Origin: Calliopsis andreniformis
Lineage: Eukaryota > Arthropoda > Insecta > Hymenoptera > Andrenidae
Direction of reading: 5' to 3'
Assembly: GCF_051401765.1 (NCBI RefSeq)
Contig: NC_135064.1
Span: forward strand, 22,480,001 to 22,544,000
DNA length: 64,000 nt
Below, one piece after another: positions 53,009 through 64,000 of the stretch (position 1 is its first letter; every line of letters begins with the position of its first letter). Made by a program: the position numbers and the translations under genes. The notes under the pieces were generated by a model, which worked only from the letters and a program-made list of their open reading frames with translations, made no database searches and had not been told where the DNA came from.

Positions 53009-55164
53009 ATTATTCCTTCATTCAGAATTTCTTAGTCAAACTGAATGTAATTTACTGATCTTCCCAATCCTTTATTGTGCGTAAATATCTATTTGCACTA
53101 TATTTTTACATATTAATACAATCCAATGTTATATTCAGAATCAGTCTTCAGAAACTATTTTACTATAAAACAAATATATACTACTAATTAATTTTTTATC
53201 TCTATTTTAGTATCTATAAGCGAACTATAAGCATTATAGTTATGTTACTACAGATCTAAAGCAAAACAAGATTCCTGTGCCAGACATCATTTAAAATGTT
53301 TCATTATATTTTTATATTTCATGTTTTTTTAGGTTTTTAAAGTATCTATTAGAAAGTTATTTTTTTTAAACTTTTTGTAGAGAATTAGAGGGAAAATACT
53401 GATACAATCGATGTTAATAGCTTTAAGATGCTTTAATGAAATCTAGTCCAAAAAAATTGACTGTTCCATTGTTGTACACATTATGTGTTATAGTACTATA
53501 TTTTCTTGCATTTCAGAGCTCATTACTTAATGATGTACCTGTAATGTAGAAATCCGATATAGAGAATGTATAAACTTTTAAGAAAATGTTTAATAAATAT
53601 TTTTGCCCCTCATATGATGTTGGTGGTCTTTATTATATAATAATTATTAGTACAAGGTATTATAAACATGTTCATATGTTTATTGTACATCACTAGGCGC
53701 ATACATTACAAGTAACTATTGCTACATATAACTACAATTATCTTGCCCTGTTAATATACAAACCGCTTTATTAGTATTTAGTAGACAACAAATAGTAATA
53801 AAGAAAAATGAAACAAAAGCTTATAGATTGCAGGAAAACTGCTACAAAAGCTGAAGGGAGGTCAAATACTATAAAATAAATTCTAGGTGGTATACAAATT
53901 TATATAACATTGTATCAATCTACATAATCCATAGTTTCTATAACGAACCTTATGGAAAGACGATAATACAAAATAAACATTGTTTAAATTTGATATTTAT
54001 AATACAGCTTCTATCGCCATCAAAACGTTCTGGTAAACCATGGGAAAAATCAATAAATTATCAAATACGACACGTGTTCTTAGCAATTATGTTAAAACTC
54101 TACAACATGTACACTGTGCGTATTTCTATCGTCGTATCTATTAGGTTATCGTAATTAAAATAAATTTGTCGCGATGCGATAACACTGAAGTGACAAAAAT
54201 GATCAACTAACCTCAAAAATTTTGCTCTTATTCCCCCGTCATGACCAGTCATGTTTCGGCGCCATGTTAACACTTCAAACATTCGCGCATGTTGAAAAAT
54301 CCAGTAAATTTATACGAACTTTTTTCGAACGTTAAAATACGTAAGAGGAAAACTTCCACTGAATGTCTTTATTGACGTGAATAAAAATATCCCACTTAAA
54401 ATGTTCGTACTGTTTGCACTGTCTTCAGCTGCGCGAAACAAAGTACAATATTTATAAAAACAGATGAGTATTCTTCACCGGCATACTATGGGATGATTCG
54501 CGATACGACAGTAACCGATGTCGTCATCAGTCTTTAAAATGGCGGGTTTTCACTGATATTTGAACATGTAGATACTGTTGCACCCCCTCGCAAGATACTC
54601 GTCAAGCACCAATTATTTACGAACACATATCCACAATTAGAGTTACACGATCTGATGTAACAAACGACGATTTGGTGTCGGTTAGTTTACAAATATTTTT
54701 CGAGAATGAACGTGATGTTGAGGATACATAATTATAATTTTCGATTGTAATTTAACGAATATTACATTTTTTAAATGTATAAAACATGATGTAAACAATA
54801 TTGTAAGACTTCAGACGACTTTATTTTTTTATATGTGAAGGAATAATGTCATTACATGTAGTCTTAAGGTTTTCGTACAAAAATATTCTTTTATAATCAA
54901 TAAAAAATATACATTTATAAACTGCAAAAGGTTCTGCATATATGTTAACATGTATTACCTTTTTAAATAACTTATTTCATATTCTTGTAAGAATATAAAA
55001 AACTTTATATGTTGTAAACATTCATAATAATTTGAATTTACGAAATTTATAATTGTAATAAGAACACATAAAAACAAAATGTAAATCAAACCAATCATAA
55101 AAGATAAAACAAGTTTCACATTAAACCAAACTAGAAAAACATTTAAAATACTCACAATGATTTA
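53009..55164. other. Region between the convergent genes CDIPT and LRRC47
   Basis: About 2.1 kb holding the CDIPT 3' UTR (AATAAA at 53592-53597) and, on the minus strand, the LRRC47 3' UTR (candidate AATAAA at 54820-54825). A less AT-rich patch near 54100-54620 contains short frames on both strands and ATGG-rich sequence. I recognise no gene in it. Confidence 0.4.
53592..53597 (+). terminator. Poly(A) signal for CDIPT
   Basis: Canonical AATAAA about 585 nt after the CDIPT stop codon. Confidence 0.5.
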
Positions 55165-57015
55165 TTACTCTCGTACTACACTTATTAAATTGTTTTCAAA
55201 ATTTAAGTCTGCTCTTGAAGGGTATAGCAATTTCATATTACCCTCCATGTCTACAACTTTTACTTGCTCTACAATTAAATTATGAAAGTTGGAAGAATGT
55301 TCTTGTTCTGTTGGACATCCAAATCCAAGGGTGACTAATTCTCTTAAGAACTCATCCAGTACATTTCTGTGAAAAATGAAAAATAATATTGTAGATAAAA
55401 TACATTTTGATACTCTACAGAAGTAGTCTTCTCTTAATTAGAATTTGAAGCTGTATTTCACCTGCAGATTTGATATGAAGTAGCACTTGTTACTTCTACA
55501 AATATTGTGTCAGTATTTACAGACATTTTTGTAATGTCACTATTGGTAATTGGTGGGAATGATATAACTTGTTCAGAAGCATCCAGCAGACATGGAAACA
55601 GAGGCTTTCCTTCTAATAAATAAAGATACTTATGAATGCCAGAATATACATTACGTTTTTTCTCTTTTCTTAAATTATCAGCTTCTGTTTGTAATTGCTG
55701 GAACAATTCAGCACCAGTGTAAATTTTATTTCGCATCAATGGCTTAATTTCTAATTCCATTGGTGGTTTAGCTGTGTATGTTAAGTCACCTAAATATCAC
55801 ACACAGCATTATTAAAACATTCTTTCACATAAGTTAATACTTTTAACTTCTATCATACCTACCAGGAGTTATTAACTTTAAATCATGAGTAGCAATAGTA
55901 GCTGCATTTCTTTTCTCGCAAATACCATCATGTAATTTAGTTTGAAGTTGAATGAATTTCTTGAAATTATCATCTGTGAACTTCATGTTTTTAATAATAC
56001 AAGCTGCAATATAGGGTCGAATGTTTTTCACATGTTTCGTAAGTTTTATTAATGGTGTGTCATTTGTTATTTTCAATACTTTTAATTTGTGTGTTAAATT
56101 CTCTACTGCATTATTAGTGACACTATCAGACTCTGATAGTTTCTGTGCCCTTTTCCCTTTTTTTGATTTGCTATTCATATTGATAGCACCATTACTTCTA
56201 GGACAATGCAATTTAACATATTCTATTATCTGTTTAGTACGGCATTGGTCAACCAATTTTGAAAGCCTCTTATCTGCCAATGCATTTCCTTTTAATTGAA
56301 ACTCTTTCAGTTTATTACAGTCAGCTATTTCACCCGGTACAACTGTAACATAAATGTTTGTTGAAATAAATTTATTGGATCAGAGGAAGAATTAAAGAGA
56401 TTCTTATAGAAATACAAGAAAACTACCTGAAATTAAATTGTCTGCTACGTTTAATATTTTCAAAGACGACAGCTGATTTATTGTGGCAGGGATTTCTTTT
56501 ATCTGATTTCCATTGACATAAATTTCAGAAAGATGAACTAGCTCTGCGTAACAGACATCGGGAAAGACTTCAAACTTATTATTTGACAAATCCAAGACAG
56601 TTAATTTAACATTAGCAATTTGTGACGGTAAAGACCCCAAAAGATTGGAGCTTAAATTCACAGTAGTCAGCTGTGGTAGTTTTCCAATTTGTTCTGGCAG
56701 TGAAGTCAACTTATTCCTAGAGCAGTCAAGGAACTTTAATTTCTCCAATTTGTCAATTGTACTCGGAATTTTTGAAATTCCATTCGAGTGAAGTACTAAG
56801 TTCGTCAAATTTTGAAGTTTCCCGATTTCTTCTGGCACTTCTTGCAAGCATGTTTGCGTTATGCTTAAATAATTCAGATGTTGCAAGTCAAACAAAGAAT
56901 TGTCAAAGCCTCGTTTCTGAATCAATTCAGAAATTGCTGGTCCTGACAGCACCAGCTCGTGCTTGTTTTCCACGGCAGCGGTTTTGATCACGTGCCACGA
57001 ATTATCGAGCGTCAT
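55165..57015 (-). CDS. LRRC47: Leucine-rich repeat-containing protein 47
   Basis: Minus-strand exons 56427-57015, 55863-56342, 55462-55789 and 55165-55366 join to 532 aa (human LRRC47 is 583). The N-terminal half carries leucine-rich repeats (about residues 45-215), for example LNYLSITQTCLQEVPEEIG and NLTNLVLHSNGISKIPSTI. A basic linker (NSKSKKGKRAQK) follows, then a C-terminal region resembling the B3/B4 domain of the phenylalanyl-tRNA synthetase beta subunit (NKIYTGAELFQQLQTEADN and VLDEFLRELVTLGFG). The biochemical role of the family is poorly defined; links to translation have been proposed. The exon 2 donor is placed at 55862 (GTAGGT), because the overlapping GTATGA donor 4 nt later leads straight into a stop codon. 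The start ATG at 57015 gives MTLDNSWHVIKTAAVENKHE, which fits the family. Confidence 0.94.
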
Positions 57016-57256
57016 TATATTAACTGTTAAACGGTCCTTTAATAGTGTTAATATAATACCATTTGCGCCGTACGAGGGTTACTTCGCCGGTTATTGTGCA
57101 CTTGAAATGTACGTTGCGTGCTTAGAACGACATCTATACCACCACGTGAGATGTACGAATTACTATTTTTTTGGTACTGAGTACTGCCTATCTGGAGCGA
57201 TGCACCATTCTCAAACTGCCAGCCACACGGCTCATGTTAATTCTACGTGGACCTAA

Positions 57257-57314
57257 CACGCGATAGTGCGTGGTCGGCTACTTGCAGGAGAGCCTCGTCA
57301 CGCACTATCGCGTG
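57257..57314. repeat. Perfect 16-bp inverted repeat upstream of LRRC47
   Basis: CACGCGATAGTGCGTG at 57257-57272 and its exact reverse complement at 57299-57314 flank a 26-bp spacer. The arms are GC-rich in AT-rich surroundings and sit about 240 bp upstream of the LRRC47 ATG. It could be a paired regulatory site, a cruciform or RNA hairpin, or a transposon footprint. Confidence 0.8.
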
Positions 57315-59374
57315 ATGGGCAGCGTAATAGATTTATCCATCGGTAGTACTAAAAAGGTTAAATTTTACCATTTCACACAATCTTATCTTTTATATCATCA
57401 ACACATTAATGAAGGGAAAATATACTGAGTGTCCTGTAAGTTGTAGTACAGCTTATAATGGAGTGATTTTATATGAAAACATAAGTAATAAATGGGATAA
57501 AATTTTTTTATAGTTTGCGTAATTTCTTAGAAAATAAGAGGAAAGCAAGTAGAGGCCAAGATTCCAAGAATCGCTTCTTTTTATCAATTTGCCAGTCACC
57601 TTGTAGATTATGTTTATAATTATTCATAGTGTTGAAAGTAATTTTCTAAATTTTCTACATACATATGCATCTTATCGTTTGCAAGATGTCAAAATCACCT
57701 TGACTTCTTTAAATACATCGTACATGATACTTATTATCACATGGATTCATCCACTAATGTAATGACAAATTCAATGATAGATGTATAGTGTTATGACCTT
57801 GAGATGATCTTTAACCTCAATATTCGCGCCGAAAGTACACAATCGTACAAATCTTTATTCGCGATATCCTATCTGGCGGAAATAAATATAGAGTTGAAAT
57901 ACTTGAAGATCAATTCACTTGAATGCCACTTAGCGCGACAAATAAGTTAGTACTTTATCATGGCAGATGTTGAAACAATAATTTATTCTAGGATTGTCGA
58001 CCTACTAATTTCTAATTCTAATAAATGGAAATTCCCACGTACCAACGATTCCAGAATTCCAAGATACAATTATCTTGTCTGCATAATAGAGAAAGGGATG
58101 TCGTGTAAAATTTATCTTCGGACAATTCGACTGTAACATTCGAAATAGATACGAATATAAACCAGTTTTCGACGGTTCTTCTTTTGATAGTTTTCCTTAT
58201 CTGCGAATAATAATTAGTTCAGGAAAAAATAGTAATATGCAAATTATTGTTGGGTCCTAATAAAAACTATATACCTACAATGTTATAATATGAAAATATT
58301 CTTCCGCTGGATATTATTTACATCACGAATATACGTGAGAGACTGCAGGAAGACAAATATCTACAACCGCGTACAATTCGTTAATGTTTATTAAGGAATT
58401 CCACGAAAATCTAGGAACTACGTGACAGATGTAAATGATTGTCATTATGCATAAAGATATTTGCTTGCAAATTTTCCCATAAAATAGAGAGAAATATCAT
58501 AATCTATAACGGGTTGGGCGCAATATGAAGGAAGATTTTATTACTGACCTTCGCTGGCCACACTCATCGCTGTGAAGGATCTTCGAGCAAGGTCCGCAGG
58601 AAATATCGGATATCGGTGATAGAAGTTTATTTAGTGGGATTTGCATCTGAAATAAAATACGAAGGAGCTGTCGTAACGGTGTGTAAATAATATTTTGATA
58701 GTTAAGGTGACAACATGAATCAGCGGGAGGCTTAATTTAGCTATATATAACTTTTTCGTCGAATACTTCCGATTTTTTATTCAAAACAAATCGCTGCCAT
58801 GTTTGCACAGAGATTTTGTATGACGCTCATTCTATTGAATAAAAAATGAAGAATATATAAAACTATGCCGTTTCCTTATTATTTCCTTCTATTTATGTTA
58901 TTCTTAATTAATCTTTTCAGTATAACCGATAAAAATAAACGAGAGGCTCAGTAATTAGTCAACACACTAATTGTAGTACATATTACATATGTAGTACATA
59001 CTATCATTACGATTTTGTAAATTTCAAACTAGAACCTTCATTTTAAGTGGAACTCAAATAATATGGATGTCTAAGTGTTAATTACTGGGTTCAATACCCT
59101 CAAATTCTCCTAAGTCTACAAGCTATTAGTCATATTAAAGAAACCTTACCCAAGAGTCACTTATGTTAAGCGTCCTCCCCATTGTACACCACGATGGACA
59201 TCAGCCTACACGATAACAATAAACACTAGCCGGTGTGTCGTGGGAACAGTCAAGGAACCAGACTGGCAAATCTTGACTTCCTGTTACCCAAAGTCCACGA
59301 TTATCAGCGACTGTCCCCGATCACTTCCGCATGGGAGCATTGAGTAGATCCTCGGGTGGGGCTCTTCGAGTGCG

Positions 59375-59410
59375 TATAAAGTGTGGAAGAAACGATTGAC
59401 CATCGTCAGT
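59375..59410 (+). promoter_or_regulatory. TATA box and initiator of the astacin gene
   Basis: TATAAA at 59375-59380 is followed by the arthropod initiator TCAGT at 59406-59410 (A+1 at 59408), a spacing of 33 nt. The ATG comes about 42 nt later, giving a short 5' UTR. This is a textbook focused promoter and suggests tissue- or time-specific high expression. Confidence 0.75.
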
Positions 59411-59449
59411 GAATTCGTTTCGACTGTCTTTCCACCAGACAAACTCGCC

Positions 59450-61031
59450 ATGAAACGTCTCTCAGTCCTTTGCTGCTTCGTGCTTCCCCTTTTGACCTCT
59501 CTGGAGGCTTGGCCCTTCGAGCGTCGCGACGTTCTGGATAACTCGGTGGACAGTCCCGAGGGAGTGATTGCTCATTTGCAACACTTTGGGGAGGCTCTGT
59601 TCCGGTTCCCTGATAATGCAACAGGCGACATCGTGGCGAACTGGAACGAGGGCTGGGATCAGAATCCTGAAGAATTGGGTAGCTACGCCGAGGGTGATAT
59701 CTTGTTCCCGCCACAACAGTTGGGGAAGAATGGTCTTAAGGCAGAGTCCGCTCGATGGCCAGGGGGTGTCGTTCCTTACATGCTTAGCCCTTATTTTAGT
59801 AAGTGAAGGGCTCATCATCTGCTTAATAGAGTAAAAGATTCAGTTTCTGTACCCGTCTCAGCTTTAGGGTACTAAATTAATTTGTTTAAACATTTGAGAA
59901 GGATTAAAAAATTAGTTTTTATTGTAGACATGTAAAGAAAATCTTAAATTGTATTTGAAATGAAACTAGAACAGGCATGGAAACTGGATCCTTTACTCTA
60001 TAATGAACTAGAAAAGTAATTTTACATGTTCAAGACTAATTTTGTTAGAGATACTGATAAAGAAAAAATCGGAAAAAATTCTGGGATACTTATTCAAATC
60101 TCTACCATATTATATAATTGTTGAATTACAGATTCCGAGCAACGAAAGATAATTTTCGACGCCATGGACGACTACCATAAACACACCTGCATCAAATTCA
60201 AGCCTTATACTGGGGAAGAAAGTGATTATATTAGGATCACAGCAGGAAATAGCGGTTGTTGGAGCAGCGTGGGTAGAATCGGTGGTCGGCAGGACGTGAA
60301 TCTTCAGGTGCCAGGTTGTTTGGTGAAGAAGGGCACGGTGATACATGAATTGATGCATGTTATCGGATTTCTACACGAGCAGAGTAGATATGAGCGGGAT
60401 GAATACGTTAGAATTCTGTGGAACAACATTTTGAGTGGTAAGTAATGTAGAGAGTATCTCGAGGCAGATGGTACAAGAGGGTAGAAGGTGATTCTAAAAA
60501 AAAAGAAAAGCGTGTATTTTTTTAATATATTTTTGTATTTAGAATCACTTCTTGCTCGATTGTACCACCCGTTCTGAGACACCCTGTAGAGGTGGAGCTT
60601 GGAGAGGTACAAAGCTCTACTTATGTTTGCTTACTTATGTTTGTTTTCCTTTTATTATTCTATGTATTCTTATCTATCTAGGGCATGGTGGGAATTTTGA
60701 AAAAGCTTCGAAACAGACCACCGACGCCTTCGGTGTCGGGTATGATTATGGCAGTGTAATGCATTATTCGGCGAATGCGTTTTCCAGGAATGGTCAGCCC
60801 ACTATTGTGGCAAAGGTGAGTCATATGTTAGATGAAGAAATATAGTTTATCAGTACTTCAAGTATAAATTATTTGGCAAATTAAAAAGATTCTGTATATT
60901 TGAAATCTATTATTTATTCATTTCAGACTTCTTCTAAAGTTCAACTGGGCCAGAGAGAAGGCTTCAGTAAGAGAGACATTCAGAAGATTCGGAAAATGTA
61001 TAAATGTAACAAACGCAGGCGAAGCTATTAA
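59450..61031 (+). CDS. Astacin-family zinc metalloprotease (M12A), secreted
   Basis: Coding exons 59450-59798, 60132-60437, 60682-60815 and 60927-61031 join to 297 aa. It has a signal peptide ([20 protein letters not shown]), a propeptide ending with an aspartate-switch-like YAEGDILF, and a mature catalytic domain beginning near [17 protein letters not shown]. The zinc-binding motif [12 protein letters not shown] (H188, E189, H192, H198) and the Met-turn [10 protein letters not shown] are intact, so it should be active. Cysteines (C136, C159, C179 and one near the end) match the two disulfides of astacins. The protein stops right after the catalytic domain, with a basic tail (CNKRRRSY) and no CUB or EGF domains, as in simple digestive or hatching-type astacins of insects. 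Its exact biological role cannot be told from sequence. Confidence 0.95.
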
Positions 61032-61944
61032 TAGTCGAACACAGGAGCCACCTCGATGAGAATATTTGACAATTTCCGCTGATTTTTAACTGGAACAGAA
61101 GAATAATTGACAAATCTAGTCTTATAGGATTAAGTGTACTAATATTTTTGAAGCAAGTGCGTGTGAATGAATAACAGTATTAATAATACGTTATTTAATG
61201 TAATGGTATTTGTATCTATGATAAATAAATGTATCATGTAAAATTTTCTTCCTCTTTCTTTACTCCGAGAATTCTTTACAAACTTCATTGCTATAATTTT
61301 TACAAAATTGTTCATGTATTCTTAATTCTATTGATGGTTACTTATATTGATAGTTACTTAGTAACATAAACTATTATTAAGGTGAAGGAGCTCAATACAC
61401 GTGTAATGGAATTGCACTTGTGCGAGCGTGAAGACAGCGCTTTTTTCGACTACGTAATATAGGGGAAGTCTTCTTATTTTTCTATGCAACGCGGTGCAAG
61501 TCAATGCATGTAATACCAATGCACATCTGTTGAACTAGATTAATAAAAGTAACGACTTTTATAGTTGTGTCTGACGATCACTTAGAAGCAGCATTTCATT
61601 AAATCTGAACCCTTCGTCACCAACCTTAATTAAAGCATATGCCTTGTTATTCTCTTCAAGTTCTTCGTATAAACTATAAAGAAACTAAAAGAAATGATCA
61701 GACGATATTTTAGAGTCTAGAGATATTGAAAGGTAACACAGAATTGTTGTAGATTTTTTAAAAACCTAGAGTATCAAAAATACTTTGGTGGATAAAAATT
61801 GCTGACGAAGAGTTAAAAATATGCTCGTGCATTAACTGGTTCAGAACCGGGCACTCTCAGCAAAGACTATTGTATTTTATACTACTGTTGAATTATTTAC
61901 AGGCTTCTAATAGGACGATATTTTTCTTCGACATAAATCTCCAT
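61032..61944. other. Convergent 3' region between astacin and GMC genes
   Basis: Astacin 3' UTR with AATAAA at 61224-61229, followed by the presumed 3' UTR of the minus-strand GMC gene. No coding potential seen. Confidence 0.5.
61224..61229 (+). terminator. Poly(A) signal for the astacin gene
   Basis: Canonical AATAAA 193 nt after the astacin stop codon. Confidence 0.5.
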
Positions 61945-64000
61945 TTAGCCGACCCAGGTCCTTTTAATAAAGTCAGCAGCTCGTTCACCGATCATGATAG
62001 CTGGCGCATTCGTGTTACCAGAAACAACTTTCGGCATGATACTTGTATCAGCGACTCTAACACATCTCACACCCCTCACTCTCAACTGATTGTCCACTAC
62101 TGCTAGAGGATCGTCTGGTGGGCCCATTTTACAAGAACCTGCCTGATGATTCTCTGGTGCTGTGTCATGTTTTACAGCGCATTCCCAGTATGCGTCGCAA
62201 CCAAACTTCAGATGCTCGCAGTTCTTCACTGGTTTACGATCCAGTTGGAATCCATAACTGCAAAAAAGTTGGCGAATCAGGAAAAAACAAGGTATTGGAA
62301 TGATCACCTTTTACAATTATAAAACTTAGAAATTGTATTTTTACAGAATCGACATACCTCTTGAGGGCTTCAGTCTCTGCCAACTTGATACTAAACTTGA
62401 TACCTTCGACGAGGGCAGCCACGTCGTCAGGATGACTTAGGTACTTGGGGTAGATCAGTGGCTTCGAAAGAGGATCGTTGTTTCGCAAACGAATATAACC
62501 GCGACTTTTCGGGTGCAGGTAAGTTGGAATAATGTAGATCGTACGATTCGCGCCCTTTGACTCCCCTACCATACCTGTTTCCGCACAGTCTGCTAGGTAA
62601 CCTCCGAAGATTAATTGAATATCTGGGTGGTCCTCTTTTGGATTCGCGTATTTTGTATTGATCATCGCTGTTACTTCGGATATACCTGTTAAATCATTTA
62701 TCAAATGTACTGCTTGGGATATTTTAATTACAAGATTTAGATTAAGTGTGTACAACTGGCACTCAACAGCCAGGGGCGCCTGTGGGTATAGTAGCTCGCA
62801 ATGCTAGCATAACCGCGGCTAAGTGACGTCAACAACGAACAGTAAATAGTTGAAAGCAGTTTATAGTAAGATAGTATAACAGGACTATATGTAGAATGAA
62901 TTCTGTAACACGTCACTAATTTAAAGCTACAGAGAATAGGTGCACATTCAGAAAGGCTTGCTAGGGCAACGACTTCTAGGGGAGTCAATAGACTTTTCTA
63001 ACCGATTTTTAAAAAAGCAAAAAATAACAAAAACTACTTCGATCACTTCGAAAAAAGTAGCAAAGTACACAGTAACAGACAAAATTAAAAGATAACGAAA
63101 GTAAACGAAGAGACATGAGCTTACAAATAAAAGTTATACAGAATTTGTAATGGAGAGAGTGGAGAAGTATTTTTAAGCTTTCTTTTATTTGTCACTGTAT
63201 GCACCTATTAAGAAACGCATAGATAATAATAAGTTTTTATAACAGGAAAAGATATTAATTGCACACTATTCACCCACATCTCCTGGCTCGTTTCCAACTT
63301 TCTATTTCACTGACTCCTGAATTATTCACTCGTCGTCATTTACTGACTGTCTTACCCAATACTTTACTCCCTTCTACCACGCGATCCTTATCAACAAATC
63401 ACCCAATTTCTCTCACGCATCCAATCATGCATTCACTTGGTCCACATACATTCCTCGTATGTGCCAGACTTACCCGTGCCAGACATCAATCCATCTCTGA
63501 ACAGAAGGTACTCCATAGCGGTTGCCCAATTCAGGGGTGTGGTGTCGGTGTCATTAATAGTGTAGACTAGTGTGTAAGCAACGTGGTTATGAAGATTTTT
63601 GCCAACACCTGGCAGGTCATGAACAACTGGAACGCCAACAGCATTCAATTCTTCTTGTGGTCCGATACCACTATTCAGAAGAATTTGGGGCGAATTCACG
63701 GCACCTAAATGAATATTAAAATTAGTCGGATGGATAACAAAATCTTATACAAATATTACTAGTTAGATATATCATTTACAGACAAAAATAATTAGGATAA
63801 GTTAGGTCACAACAAGCTTGAGCTCACCCACAGACCAAACCCGATGGCCCTAATAACCATGCAATTAATTACCTCCACTAATGACCACCTCCTTAGCCAC
63901 AGAGACACGTTGAGTTTTTCCATCGTGAACAAATTCTACACCGACTGCCCTCTTATTGTTATCAAACAGAATCCTTGTAGCCGTGGAATTGAGCATTATG
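61945..64000 (-). CDS. GMC-family oxidoreductase (glucose dehydrogenase [FAD, quinone]-like), 3' part
   Basis: Minus-strand exons 63873-64000 (cut by the window edge), 63474-63704, 62358-62685 and 61945-62257, all in frame. They cover about the C-terminal 330 residues of a protein that is usually about 600-630 aa. Family signatures seen: EVVISGGAVNSPQILLNSGI (the second GMC signature), GVGKNLHNH, and in the last exon NHQAGSCKMG with the catalytic His, then GNTNAPAIMIGERAAD with the partner Asn of the active-site pair. Such enzymes oxidise glucose or other alcohols using FAD, and insects carry many tandem paralogues with roles in cuticle, sperm storage, immunity and detoxification. Which paralogue this is cannot be decided here. 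The FAD-binding N-terminus lies beyond the right edge. Confidence 0.93.

Larger units (their letters stand above)
57016..59449. other. Intergenic region upstream of LRRC47 and the astacin gene
   Basis: About 2.4 kb between divergent genes. The first 300 bp is probably the LRRC47 promoter, with an E-box CACGTG near 57143 and the inverted repeat at 57257-57314. The middle (57400-59200) is AT-rich and shows nothing I can name. The end holds the astacin core promoter. Confidence 0.45.

Noticed and set aside
59088..59098. tRNA B-box-like sequence GGTTCAATACC
   Set aside because: No matching A box at the right distance and no cloverleaf could be drawn.

Overview
This is an insect chromosome segment, most likely hymenopteran (bee, wasp or ant). 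The genes have split coding regions with mostly short GT-AG introns, the non-coding DNA is very AT-rich, and local CpG-rich islands sit near presumed promoters. The set of proteins (Eyes absent, a 26-29 kDa cathepsin-like proteinase, an astacin, a GMC dehydrogenase) is typical of insects. The order Hymenoptera is inferred from composition and style only.

Layout, left to right. IFT52 (+, 6 coding exons, complete) has a near-perfect RFX X-box in its promoter and is followed after about 400 bp by NF-YC (+, 5 exons). Next comes about 15 kb without recognisable coding sequence, holding a CT microsatellite, two inverted-repeat elements, a CpG-rich island and a GTTAAC-rich block. This leads into eyes absent (+, 8 or 9 coding exons, with a probable GC-AG intron and a 69-nt phase-neutral exon). 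Then follow a 26-29 kDa cysteine proteinase (-, 11 coding exons, TATA/Inr promoter) and ETFRF1/LYRM5 (+, 2 exons). After a 9-kb AT-rich gap with microsatellites comes a large gene (-, 10 coding exons, about 1314 aa) that I cannot name. Next are phosphatidylinositol synthase CDIPT (+, 4 exons) and LRRC47 (-, 5 exons), the latter with a perfect 16-bp inverted repeat upstream. An astacin metalloprotease (+, 4 exons, TATA plus Inr) follows, and finally the 3' half of a GMC-family oxidoreductase (-, 5 exons visible, running off the right edge).

The genes do not form a pathway. They mix housekeeping (CDIPT, LRRC47, ETFRF1, NF-YC), ciliary (IFT52), developmental (eya) and secreted-enzyme functions. 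Exon boundaries were derived by hand from splice sites, reading-frame continuity and family knowledge; every multi-exon model closes in frame. I found no convincing RNA gene, CRISPR array, virus or protein-coding transposon. The best candidates for something little described are the unnamed 1314-residue protein, the eya splice features, the X-box and the inverted-repeat elements.
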